From Acanthosoma haemorrhoidale (taxonomy: Eukaryota > Arthropoda > Insecta > Hemiptera > Acanthosomatidae): 64,000 nucleotides of DNA. Positions within the stretch are counted from its first letter, which is position 1; each line of letters starts with the position of its first letter. Of this stretch, positions 35,533 through 47,002 are shown piece after piece. The stretch lies in assembly GCA_930367205.1 (NCBI GenBank), contig OV884012.1, positions 36,285,520-36,349,519 on the forward strand, in the 5' to 3' direction. Below the pieces are notes generated by a model. The model searched no databases and was not told where the DNA came from. It saw only the letters and a program-made list of their open reading frames with translations. The position numbers and the translations under genes were made by a program.

Positions 35533-36412
35533 TGTCGGTTCGTCACGAGGGGGGTGCCTACTTACCCTAGCCCTGGTGACGAAGTGAGGGTTGATTAGGC
35601 TTATGACCTGGACAATCGTTTCATGACGGTCTTACTATCTGACTCCATATTTGATAGGTATGTGCCCCGACAATGCACTATGTTCAGGAGAAGAGGTATA
35701 GGGTAGGTAGTATAGTTAGTTTGTGTGGTCTTAGAATGACCACGAATTCACACTCGGTATCTGAGGGTAGGAGAAATCCATCCGGATTCCAAAGCCGAGT
35801 GTGAACCGTAGAGAGGCAGACTGGATTGCCGCGGGAGGCACTGCTAGGTAAATTTTGCAGGGCCACGACAACCGTTGCCCGCGAGGGAGAGGTCTCTCCC
35901 AAGGAGCTGCTAGTTTTAGCGAGGCAGAGAATCTCACTATGAGAGTGTGGGGTCTGACAAGGCCGGACTAAAACATAGCGAGGTTAGGAAGGCAGGTCCA
36001 CAGGTTTTCATAAAGAAGGCCAATTTCATGAACATCACCGCAGCTACAAGTCAAGTAGCTTCGTCAGGAGGAGAATGAATTACAGTCCGAGATCTGCCCC
36101 TATTTATAGTTAGTGGTGGCTGGTTAGGCCTAATCATCTGCCTCGTTATTGTATCCAATGAAACCCCAGTATGCGGTGTGGCTTTGTCTCCGGCAGCCGT
36201 AGGCTTGGCCTGGCAGGTTCGTTTTACTGCCTGATGTAGGTAGCGGGGTTCTCTTCTCTTAACTTAATTGCCTTGCAACTGCGACTTCTTTATTGTTTAC
36301 AACATTTACAGTGACTTATTTATGTTATTTACATTTGCTTTAAATTAATTTACAATATATATATACAATAGAGTATAGGGTGATTTATCTTATGTAGTTA
36401 GCGGTCGCTACA
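35533..36412 (-). mobile_element. LTR copy 4, reverse strand, mosaic of two LTR subfamilies
   Basis: On the - strand it begins TGTAGCGACCGCTAAC and ends CGAACCGACA. Candidate target duplications are GTACT (36413-36417) and TTACT (35528-35532), differing at one base. Its 5' part resembles the LTR at 50449, whereas its 3' part (35640-35960) resembles the LTR at 4788 (CACACTCGGTATCTGAGGG, CATAGTGC on the reverse strand). No retroviral-type coding region adjoins it. Confidence 0.75.
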
Positions 36413-36417
36413 GTACT

Positions 36418-39400
36418 GAAGGCCACTTTTTAATATTATACCTTTAAAGGGCATTTTTGTTACAATTTAATTGTGCCTGATACTATTCAAGCCAACAGCG
36501 AGCCTCCAAATAGTCATCAGTGGAACATCCTTTATGTACTGGTATTATTGTTCTCGGGATACACGTGGACTACGGACTATGCAGCTTCCTGATAGCACCA
36601 CGTGCCATTTATTGAGAACAAAGCAGGCCCGCGCTCCAAGGTCGAGCTCTCTTGTTCTTTGGTCCTTTATTAAGAGTTCGTAGAGCAGCCGAGGCACACT
36701 TTTACGCTGTGCGCACCACACCAGTAAATCCATGGTTGAACCAGCAACCGCTTCACTCATTACTTCCATTCTACTGGTAGATTCACCTCACAATTGCTCA
36801 GTGACATGTCTATATTATTAGATAACTATAAACAGAACTTTTTATTTTCCCAGACTAAATGGCGTCAGTAGAAGACTTATTTGCCTTTCGAACCATTTAA
36901 TATTTATTGTAAAATATTAAGGTAATCCGAAAATGATCACTTGAAATGTATAATTTTAACTTCGAAATATTTTTTGATGTGGGATATCAATAAAACAGGA
37001 AAATAATTTTCTGTATTTGATAGTATATTCACGCTTATCCTTATTTTTTTGTCACGAGTTTGTTTTAATTGCAATGATATCGTCTTAATAGGACTTGCGC
37101 AATCCAAGTCAGTAGCACTGTAAAGGTGAACCGCTCTGCTGGTAAGCGCTAAAAACTCAAAGATCGTTTATTAAGCCCACTATAGACCCGAACTAAATAC
37201 CATTGAACATACTGTGTCCCTAAATAAAATTTTATGACTAAGGTGAGCATATTGAGCAAGCACATTGTAAAATATGTGGTCCTGTGCTACCTCTTATGAT
37301 TATGGTATGGCATAAATTAACTTCAATACTTTACCTAAATAAACCTGTCTTTCTCAGCGTGAAACGCGCCAATTTGTGTTATTTTACCTTACACCCTAAC
37401 AAAACAGGACCTTATGACCGGAAATCTCGGATTTTAGCTATATTTCTTGTAGTGGTTGATTCCTACCCCGTCTGCAGATATCTGGATGAGAGCCCACCCA
37501 GGTGTTACCATCGTCGTCCTTAGTCCAAGTACCGGAAAGTCTACTACTACTTGAGTAAGGTTAGGATATGTTGTGAATGTAATAGGAGTAGGAAACAATC
37601 CAGTTTTAGGACATCAAGAGCTCTTGAGCCAGATACTTGAACTAGTCCTGGCTTTTACAAAGATGGCCTAATCACTATTCTGAATGTAGTTTATCGTCTG
37701 GAGGGTTCCTTAGAAAAAAATAAACAAAATTAGGACCCATGATGTTTAAATCGAGGTACAGCAGGACTTCGGATGTTACCTACTTGCTTGCTCTTAAGGG
37801 TTTTCGAATAATATATATGAGTGTTATTTTAATTAGTGACCAAAGCAAAATGTCAATATTTGCCACCCCTCTTCAGTGTGTTATGCTTGCACCATTGGCA
37901 TTTGAAACGAATAAATCATGTTTGTTTACTTAGTGCATCAATAATCATGATGAATCAGTAGTAATCTCCACAGACAAACATCATATCCTGTGTGTCTTGC
38001 ATTTTCTAAAGGTTTCCTGGTATATTACACAACGAACCGAAGTACGTGAATGATGGGAGGAACCGCATACGTAACGCTGACACATCTGGGCGCCCTTGAA
38101 AACAACCGGCAATTTATCAGTTCGTGTCTATCTTCTTTGGCAGGTGTGGAGAAGGTGACGAGGTAGTCGCCATCTTGCCAAGTTTTGCCACTTAAATTTC
38201 AATAAATCAGGTGTTTCTGGTTCGTGAGCTTGTGGTTTTGAGCTGCGACCAATTTCGCGTGATTTAAAATGTTTCCACGATATGGGATGATATAAAAAAA
38301 AGTTTAACCCCTGGCGAAAACGATATTTTGTGGTTTTACTGACATATCTCGGTTTTTGGATAGGTTGGTTGAACAGCATGGGGAAGAAGGGAGTCCACGG
38401 TCCGTACTTATCCTATTATCAATGTTTTTGTTGTTTTTCTTTTAGTTTGTTCTTTTTTGTTTTTCTTCCCCTTCCGATGTATTGCTTTCATGCTACTGCC
38501 GGCCTTATTTTTATGTGTTGCTCCATGATGCGCTGAAATGTCCGGAGCTCACTACATATAGGAATATCTTTTAGAAATTTTTGTTAATCATCATCAAACG
38601 AAAATAGTTCCTTTCTGACTCTGCGCTCTTGACTAAATCGACTTCCAGAAATGACATTTGCGAGTTATGTAGAATGCAATTATAAATCTATCATGAGCAT
38701 AGCACCTATTTCAACAGGCTGTACTACCGGTACCTTTTGCTATTATTATTTACAAAATTAATTTTTTTCCAAAAACTGCTTTGTAGTTTCTATCAAAACT
38801 ACTACTGAGTAGTTTTGATTTTGTTTTTGTAGCGGTGTTGTTAAGCAAATACGGTTATTTACAAAAACAACAAATCGTAGATCGGTATAACAGATCGTAG
38901 ACCTATGAAAACCAATTCAAATTTGCTCACAGATTTATTTGCCCAATATTTACCGTGGAAAACATCAGAACGGTCACTCTTAAATAGCTTCTGAGCCATG
39001 AGAAATATAAAGTAAGAAAGGGAGTTACTTAAGGCTTTTTTAAAAATTTCGTGTTTTTCTCGTATTGAGTCTTAACAAATATATATATTGTAACATTCAT
39101 GATATTTGAGAATATCATGACCAGCAGCCCTCCCACCTGGTCATCATCTTCCCTTATGCTCTTAGGAGTGGGGATGAGATAAAGGGCAGTCTTAGCACGA
39201 CCGCCAAGAAGAGCGGATTCTTAGCAAGCTCCCGAACTGGCGGTACCAACCAAGAGAGGAGAAGAACCAACAGCAGAAGTAACGTTGGTTGGATAAAAGG
39301 AAGATCATCGATTGGGTGATATTAATATTGTTTTCATTATGGATCCATTAAAAGAAATTGAGCTCAAATTTCAACGGCTCAAAAAGTCTAATGAATGACG

Positions 39401-40229
39401 ATTGCCCTGATTTGTTTGAAAGAATATAAAGATCTGTCTTTCCCTTCGGCCTTTTATTTTTGATCTTACAAAATAGGCTAGCCGCAATCGTATTAAGCTG
39501 ATTTTATTTCCATGAACATAACTGAGCTAATCACCAATATGAACTTACTAAATCAAACCAGTATATAAAGTTTTATTAGAAAGTGGAGACTCTCCCCTCT
39601 AGTTTTGCAATTACTTGTTTTATTAACTGGAGAATTTATAACCTAGTTTTCTCTGCAATTGGTCTTCTGCCTAAATATCATCTTATGCAATCACCGAGCT
39701 GTTAAGTACCAAAGGTAAAAAAAACACAAATAAAACTTGGCCTTAGATTTTTTTGTTAGGGATTTAATCGCCTGAATTTAAAATGTTTTTATTCGATTAT
39801 TTCGTGAAATCCTTTCGAGGGGTTTGATATTTAATTAATTAACAATGGTCATAACTCAAATTTATGTAGGGACGTTCGTCGTGAACTGGCGCTCCCCCAC
39901 AGGGTAAGCTAACTCATAGAATGCAAGGGTCACCTAAACCGCACTGATATAAAAAATTAACCACCGCCCTTATTTTTTGAAAGATTTTCAATTTGTACAA
40001 ATTTAAGGCTTCAAAAATATTTTTGGTTGAAAAAATAAGTCATTTGAAAACGAAACTGTATTTGACGCATATAGTTGAAGGTACATAATGAGTTAAAGAA
40101 AAACTATCATAAAGAAAAGATAAACTTGGAAAAATTTGGAGACATGTACTAAATAATGGGTATTTCTGCCTATGGAACCAATCTCGTCACTTAAACGCAT
40201 TGCATTGCCTGTAATAGGTTTTCAATGAA
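36418..40229. other. Intergenic region without supported genes
   Basis: Open frames at 36471-36683, 36545-36769, 37284-37523, 37739-37933 and 38128-38536 show no domain I recognise and overlap each other on opposite strands. A GC-richer block at about 39090-39330 starts TGTAACATTCATGA with a perfect hairpin at 39097-39120 and could be a further LTR or other insertion, but no matching end or target duplication was found. Confidence 0.4.
39097..39120. repeat. Perfect 10-bp-arm hairpin
   Basis: TCATGATATT and AATATCATGA with a TGAG loop, at the start of a GC-richer block. It might be the edge of an insertion or a protein-binding dyad. Confidence 0.5.
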
Positions 40230-40860
40230 GTCCTGAGGAATATTGTCCCTACCTTTAACAACAAACCTTTCAAATTCTTCAAGGGTGCTAGGACATGGAT
40301 TCCGACATCGTACTCTTCGCTTCAGATTGTCCAAGACGTACTCAGTAGGATTTAAGCCTGGAGTACGTGGTAGCTACACCAAACACTCAATCAACCATTC
40401 GTGCTCTGTGGGGTGTGGGCATTATCAACCATTCGTGCTCTGTGGGGTGTGGGCATTATCATCCATTAACAAGAATCATTCGTCAATGTAGAAAGCAAAC
40501 GCCTCTACACGAAATGCCACCCCAGAACATCCACAAGGCACCATGAAATGCCACATGAGGAACCATACGATTACTCCATGGCGTAACAGCCGTCCCCATG
40601 TAAAATTACGGCCATCTGAACTGACTTGAGACCACCTCTCACCTCATATGTAAAGAGCACTCTCTTCCAGTTTTCCAAAGGACGATTCACATGTTCCCAT
40701 TTAACTGAAGCCATTTTGTGCGCTGTGGAAAGGAAAGGCCCACGGAGGATGTCGAGCCCTAAGGTTATTTTCATTAAGCCTTTTTTTTGACAGTACTGCT
40801 GGAAATGAAAACATTTCGGACTTGCTTAAGAGACTATCTCATTTCCGGCGATGCTCTAGT
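40230..40860 (-). pseudogene. Tc1-like transposase remnant
   Basis: On the - strand NRPLENWKRVLFTYEVR (about 40620-40700) corresponds to the 'W...LFTDES' block of Tc1-like transposases, with Tyr where the catalytic Asp belongs. Downstream, about 40240-40370, LPRTPGLNPTEYVLDNLKRR matches the terminal 'PDLNPIEHLWD' acidic block, then EEFERFVVKGRDNIPQDFI. Frameshifts separate the parts. A 34-bp segment is duplicated in tandem at 40391-40424 and 40425-40458. No terminal inverted repeats were identified. Confidence 0.72.
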
Positions 40861-42870
40861 TTCGCATGCACCTATTGTCTATTTCTGTAGTACATCTAGG
40901 CCGACTCTGACCCTACCTTCTTGGTTGACGCTCTGCCTCCCTAAACCGCTTTAAGTCCTGCCTGCGGACGAGTGATGTGAACCCAGTCTCCTGGCGACTT
41001 GAAAGAAATGGGCCCCGTAAGAGCCCAAACTGCTTCAGGCCAATGATTAAGACTGTTGGAAATCATATAATGGAATAAATATTGCCCTATTCAATTTTAC
41101 TATAATATACTACTTTGTAAAGGGAGGTGGTGAGACGATTTCCACTAAAATTTAATGCTGGAATCTCGGCACAGAACTGTGTAGCATAATTTACAGAGAA
41201 ATGACAGTGGATAAAAACCTTGGTCTGGCGCTACAAAACTTTTCGACATTTCAATGGGCACATTTTGATGAAGTATGTTGCCTTCATGGTAAGGGGAAGG
41301 AGAGGTGGGGGAATGAGAAAACTTCAGTTGTTTAAAAATAACTTCTTATATTGCACACGAATCAGAAATTATAAGGATCAGTTCGTTAGTTGTCTCTAGA
41401 ATGAATGTGTATACGGCGACAGAAAATAAAAATGAATGACAGTAAAACTACGGAACTCTTTCAAAACGTTTGAAGATAAGTGGGAACTCTAGAACGTACT
41501 TAAAATGTTCGGGCACGCATGCTCCCTTCTTACCTCGGAAGCAGCGCCACATATGATTGTATTTAAGTCCCCCCTAGAACTCAAATTAGAACCTGGTGAG
41601 GGAATGAGGCATAACTCTAGGACACACTTTTAATACGCTCCCTACCGTTTTTTAAAACTCTAGTATGTACTGGATGAGTTGGACCCTGAGCAGTTTTGTT
41701 CGTCCGGGTGGGTCCCTGGACGTCAACGGTCAACGTTCGTTCTTCTGTTCCCAGTCAAATGAGGTCAATTTTTGTAATTACATGGAGATATATAGGCGGT
41801 TTGTAACTGAACAGCTGCCTCCGCGATCCCAATTTCCTTGTTTACAAACAAGTTGGCAGTTAGTGGTCAACAAAATGATTCACTGATTGGCTGCGTGGTT
41901 GTCGACTGCTACGCAAGAGGCTGACGACTGTCACAGTGGTTCTGCGAAACCCATTCAAGAACTCACCGCCTTATGTTTAATCAATGAGAGATTGTCCGTC
42001 GCGGTTTCTGACGTCGATCCTATGCCACTCCTTCCTTCATTTTCAAATATGCGGAGTGTTTTTTATTTAGCGAGGTATGGTACCTTATGGGTCTATAGGT
42101 CACACCTCGGTGAAAAAAATAAGCAAAATGTAGAAAAGTTTGGATTCTCGTATTAATTTCTTCAAATCCTATTTGAGGAAATGATTGTGAAAAACTTCGT
42201 ATTTTTTGCTATAAATGCTTCATTTTATTTTGTGAAAAAAACATTCCAGTCACTGAATCTTTATTCCACCAAACGGAAGTAAAATTGTAAACAGTGAAAA
42301 TGTCAACATAATAACATATTAAAACCTGCTCGAATAACATAAAATACGTTAAATAGGGCTTACAAACATTAAAGTATACCAAAGAATGGAAAAAAAATTA
42401 TCACGTGGTACAACATAGACAAACAACACACAACAGGCATCGTAGTAGGGAAGAATTAAATACATAAATGGGAAATATCTCGTGAACATGGTGTACCTAA
42501 AGGAATTATGGGCTGCGTGAATAAAATGGCTCTTACCTTTATAAATGCAGGCATGAAACGCGTAAATGTAACAAGAATGTAAACGGTTGTGACCTGGGAA
42601 TGATTTGTTACTTAATACCTTCTTATAGATGAATGAACCTTCATAATAAATAGATCTTCATTCGTGTTACAAGCGAAAACAAATAATAATCTCGATCACC
42701 TTCTTAGTAGGGCCCACAGTCGTCTGGGAGCGACAAAAATCTACTCGGCGACCGTGTACTGAGACAACTCAGCCTATCCCCAACGAACAACTTTCTTTAT
42801 TCTGACCACAGACTCGAAGAACTATTTGAGACTGAGCTTTGAAACAACACATCTTTCAACTCTGAGGCCT
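40861..42870. other. Intergenic sequence of mixed composition
   Basis: About 41500-42150 is less AT-rich and has two consecutive + strand open frames (41665-41886, 41887-42156) without recognisable domains, start context or splice support. I would not call a gene. Confidence 0.4.
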
Positions 42871-43074
42871 ACCTGTGAGATTTATCTCTAACTGACCTAT
42901 GCAGTAGACTACCTGTGAGATTTATCTCTAATTGACCTAGACAGTAGACTACCTGTGAGCTTTATCTCTAACTGACCTAGACAGTAGACTACCTGTGAGA
43001 TTTATCTCTAATTGACCTATGCAGTAGACCACCCGTGAGATTTATGTCTGACTGACCTAGAAAATAGACTACCT
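42871..43074. repeat. Tandem repeat, five 40-bp units
   Basis: Units start ACCTGTGAGATTTATCTCTA at 42871, 42911, 42951, 42991 and 43031, and break off at 43074. Units alternate between ...CTATGCAGTAG and ...CTAGACAGTAG endings; the last is the most diverged. Confidence 0.92.
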
Positions 43075-43518
43075 GATTACGGCCATGAAAATCCCCGAGA
43101 CGTTCCCTAATGCTGTACTTCTCAACCCTGAAAGGTACCTTTGGCGCGTCAATAAGACCATAAATGAGTAAGGAGTTAAAAATTGAAAAATTGCGGGTCA
43201 ATAATATATACAAGCTATAAATCATTGTACGATATCATTTCTCTTTGGTTAATAAAAAAACTAGTTGGTTTCACACAACTAGCAATTATTAACATCCTGT
43301 AACATATTTGACTTTCCGCTATCTTCAAGACTCATGAGAACACATAACGATAGACACACAATTCAACAACAAACATGGCAAGAAGAAAGTTGTGACCTTG
43401 GATAAGATAAGATAAACCGTTGTTCTCACTTACTTCAAAACGAAAAAACTTCTTTAAACAATAAAAAAAAAACACTTAATAGATACGAATTTCTTACTAC
43501 TAAACGCAATAAATACTA
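43075..43518. other. Intergenic AT-rich sequence
   Basis: Nothing recognisable between the tandem repeat and the Tc1-like element. Confidence 0.4.
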
Positions 43519-44811
43519 CACTCCCCGTCAAAAAAATCACAACACCTATAAATCTCGAGATTTTTCAGTTTGGAGCCTAACCCATCTTATATTTTATTTA
43601 TAGTAATTGGATTAGTTAGTTACATGAAAAACATTAGGGATTATTCATATCATTGTTATTCGCTATTTGTCAACAAACAAAGGATTAAATATTTTTCAAA
43701 TTGATTTCAATTCCCCTTTCAGTCTTTTTTTTGCCTTTTGTTTGACACTCACATCAATAGAAATAAGAGAGAACTCTTGCTTCTTTATTCGTGTGATAGT
43801 AAGTAGTTTAAGCCGCTACGATTCAGTAAGAATAATTACTCTGCCTGAAGGAGGAAAATCTTTGCGTAACAATCGCCTCGGATTTCATTACTCTACTGTT
43901 TCAAGGGCCTTAAAAATGTACAAAGGGACCGGGGTCACTAGAGATGACCAAATTCAGGACGTCCCAAAGTCACCAGCCCCATTGGCGACCGCTTTATTAA
44001 AATGCAAGCGCTTAGGAAACGCAATTCAATGGTTACTAGTGTTTGGGCGAAACCAATTTCAGAGTCAACCGTTAGAAGAAGACTGAGGAAGTCGATCCAT
44101 AGCTTAAAGACTGTGAAAGGGTTCCTGCAGAACACCTTAAATAGAGATTAAGATTTTCAAGAGAACACCAATCTTGGACTGAAGAGGAATGGAAAAATCA
44201 CTGATGACACGAGAGTGGCCATTAACAGTCCAGGTTATTGTGAAAGATTCTGGAGAACGGTAAAGTCAGTGCTGCCTGTCAGAATTGCAGCATTTGGAAG
44301 GGGCTCTATCCTGTTCTAGGATGGCATTTCTCGAGAGGCACGTACCGAGTTGGTACTAATTCAAGGACTTCTTTTACAAGATCATGTTGGCCGGCCACAT
44401 AAGGCAACATGTGTTTCTGAGTACCTAAACACAACAGGTATCCGTAACATAGAGTTGCCAGCTAGAAGTCCAGACCTTAACCGAATCTGACATGTGTGAG
44501 ACAAACATAAAAGGTAAGTCCGGTCGCGGGATCTTCCTACTACTCTTGAAATGATAAATTGGAGGAGTCGAACAACACACACCAAAATGTTATTAAAAGA
44601 TTTTTCATGAGTATACCTAAAAGGATGTAAGCAGTTATTATATTTAAGCCAGAGGAGGTAATACTTCTTATTAAATGCCATTATAACCCTATACAATTAA
44701 AAAATAAAAAAATAATTTTATGTTTTTTTATTTTAATTAAACATAATTCAATTTTATATGATCTCATGAAATTAAAAAAATTTCTAGGTGTTGCAATTTT
44801 ATTAGTTTATT
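43519..44811 (+). mobile_element. Degenerate Tc1-like DNA transposon with terminal inverted repeats
   Basis: The left end (after TA at 43517-43518) has AAAAAAATCACAACACCTA, and the right end, reversed, reads AAAATTGCAACACCTAGAAA, about 44778-44800. The space between, close to 1.3 kb, contains a broken transposase on the + strand. The right boundary is approximate. Confidence 0.8.
43790..44510 (+). pseudogene. Tc1-like transposase remnant
   Basis: YDSVRIITLPEGGKSLRNNR and STVSRALKMYKGTG form the N-terminal helix-turn-helix DNA-binding part. Further on, in shifted frames, come EEWKNH..DDTRV, which corresponds to the WKNVLFTDES catalytic block but is damaged; FGRGSIL; TELVLIQG; and ELPARSPDLNRI followed by a stop, which is the 'SPDLNPIEH.WD' block carrying the last catalytic residue. 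Multiple frameshifts make it non-functional. Confidence 0.8.
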
Positions 44812-46807
44812 TGAAAATTTAAATCCTCAAGCCCGATACTTCCTTGAGTAGCTTTAACCCTGGCGGGCTTTGATCCTTATATTAACTAGAAAATTCCGAG
44901 GAAAGAGCCAACGTCGCCAACAAGATATTAGAAAGCGATTTGTAGATCATACTAATGCAGGGATACTGCTCAATAGTTTGAGCAATCTAGGCGGTCTCCC
45001 TTCTTTCGCCTGCGATTACTATGTCTTCTGAATTAGCTGGAACATGTAATTAGCAATTGCCTGTCCACCGGATTTAAATAGCACATTCGGTAGGTATCTC
45101 CATCATTTGGCTTTCCAATTGCCATTTGCAGTCCTCGCCTGTTACTCTCGCATAACATCGTCCATCCCACAACGTATGACTTCAAAACGCTAGTACGAAT
45201 TATGCTGGTTTAGCAGCTCTCTAAAATACTCCGGACATCGGCCTATGACTTTCCATCGCTGAACAGTTTTCTAACCATTTCTTGTACGAATTTCAGTTAA
45301 TCAGGTCTAGAAATCACCTGAAGCACAGTCTTGGGTTTATGTCTTTAATTAATTGTAATTTTATTATCTTACTACAATAAGCAGGATCTCGATTAAAGAT
45401 CTGTACGCCCTGGTTAGTAATATGTATTGTCTATTATTGCAAAAGCCGTTAAGATCAGTAGAGTAGAAACACTTAATTGCGTGATGTATCACATTAGACT
45501 TTCATCCTTTAACCGAGATGATTTAATGGTAAATCCTGACTGGAGACTAGTTTAAAAGTGCACCAGTTTGTACAATAACGAACAATTACCAGCTTACGTC
45601 ATGCTCGTGTAAGTAGTTTTTATGTTATGTCAAAATTAAATCTGTCGTGAGGCAATTGAGGAAGAGCTATTCAAGTCATATCAATAATTGCAAGGTATAT
45701 CCGTGTGTCAAGTGATTCTCACAACATTTATATCGGACAGGATTTCTATGTTTAATACTCGATCCCATTGGAGAAAAATCATTTTGGGGACCTGTTCTAC
45801 AAGGTTTTTTTTAAAACTCTATTTATTGATTCACAACTGTGGTTAGCGTCACAAGGAAATGTGCTGCATGATTAAATGTCATGTCTGGCATGAAGGTGTA
45901 GATATTCAGTGAATAACTCCCCTATATTGTTGAAGGAAGGTTTAAACATATCTTATTGTTATTAATTTAGAAGATGTTTATTCCAACGTCTCTTGAGTCA
46001 TTGCTGAATGTTATCAGGTAAGGTCAAGTTTCTGTGTAATATTCTAATGCAGTCATGAAAGTATGGCATTTTCAGGTGAGTGCGAAGGATACGATTTTAT
46101 AAGTAAAATGGTGCACAGGTCGTAATGCCTTTGATTGAAAAATCGGTGTTGATTTGATGTTGTCTTTTAAGCGCATTCGTAAATTTAAGCTCCATATATT
46201 CAAATTGGTTTCAGTAGTAGTTTTTATGTTAATAGTTTCTGCCACGGTAAGTATGCATAGTTGGTCATTTAAATGCTTCGATTTCATATAGTCAGCGACT
46301 AAGTGTTGGTCGCTTAATTTTCGTGTGTTGTTTCCAAGTTTCTCATCAAGTCGTAAGTCCTAAACATTGTCAATGATCGGCTGTAAAAATGTTGACAAAG
46401 TCTGGGCAATTAGCTTTTTTCTGATTCATTTCAATTCACCAAGAACTTTCAAATCATGAGACAGTTATCTGATTCAACATAAAATATTTTGGTTCAAATT
46501 AAATTGAAACCATTTTTTTTTTCATTATTATGAATGCCGTTATCTCATTCAATCAACAGTAAAATAAGTTCAATATTCATTAAATTTTTGGGAATTTTAC
46601 AGAACCCTTTACCAAGCAGGAAAGCAGAACTCAATGACTTAGATAAAAGCTGTGTTCTGACTTGAAAAATCTTTAGGGTCAGAGAAAGGAAACCGTTCTT
46701 TTTTCAGATGTAAGTAAATAATGTTTGTTAGGGTTAGTTGCTGGTTGTGATTTCTGATTGAGTCATGTCTGCCTTTTTGTGTTTATTCAACTGCTATTCT
46801 CAAGTGC
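44812..46807. other. Intergenic sequence without supported genes
   Basis: No domain recognised. The near-palindrome GCGTGATGTATCACATTAGACT at 45479-45500 belongs to the family also at 4656 and 15241. The - strand frame at 46072-46287 is unsupported. Confidence 0.4.
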
Positions 46808-47002
46808 TGCAAATCCTTAAACAAAGACCTTCAGAAATTAATATTCATTTGGTAATGACACTAAGTTCTACTTTGTTATATATATATATATATATATATA
46901 TTAGTAATAATAATAGTTTTAGCTATAATTAAAAGAAAGTAGAACTTAGTGTCATTACCAAATGAATATTAATTTCTGGAGGTCTTTGTTTAAGGATTTG
47001 CA
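46808..47002. repeat. Long near-perfect hairpin (67-bp arms, TA-rich loop)
   Basis: Arms 46808-46874 and 46936-47002 are reverse complements at 66 of 67 positions (one T/C difference). They enclose a 61-base loop made largely of a (TA)n tract. The outer ends read TGCAAATCC and GGATTTGCA. It could be a young foldback element or small MITE, or a hairpin-RNA source. No clear target duplication is visible. Confidence 0.93.

Noticed and set aside
41665..42156. Two adjacent + strand frames in a less AT-rich block
   Set aside because: Considered as a possible exon pair, but no introns, domains or start context could be found; length is within chance for this composition.
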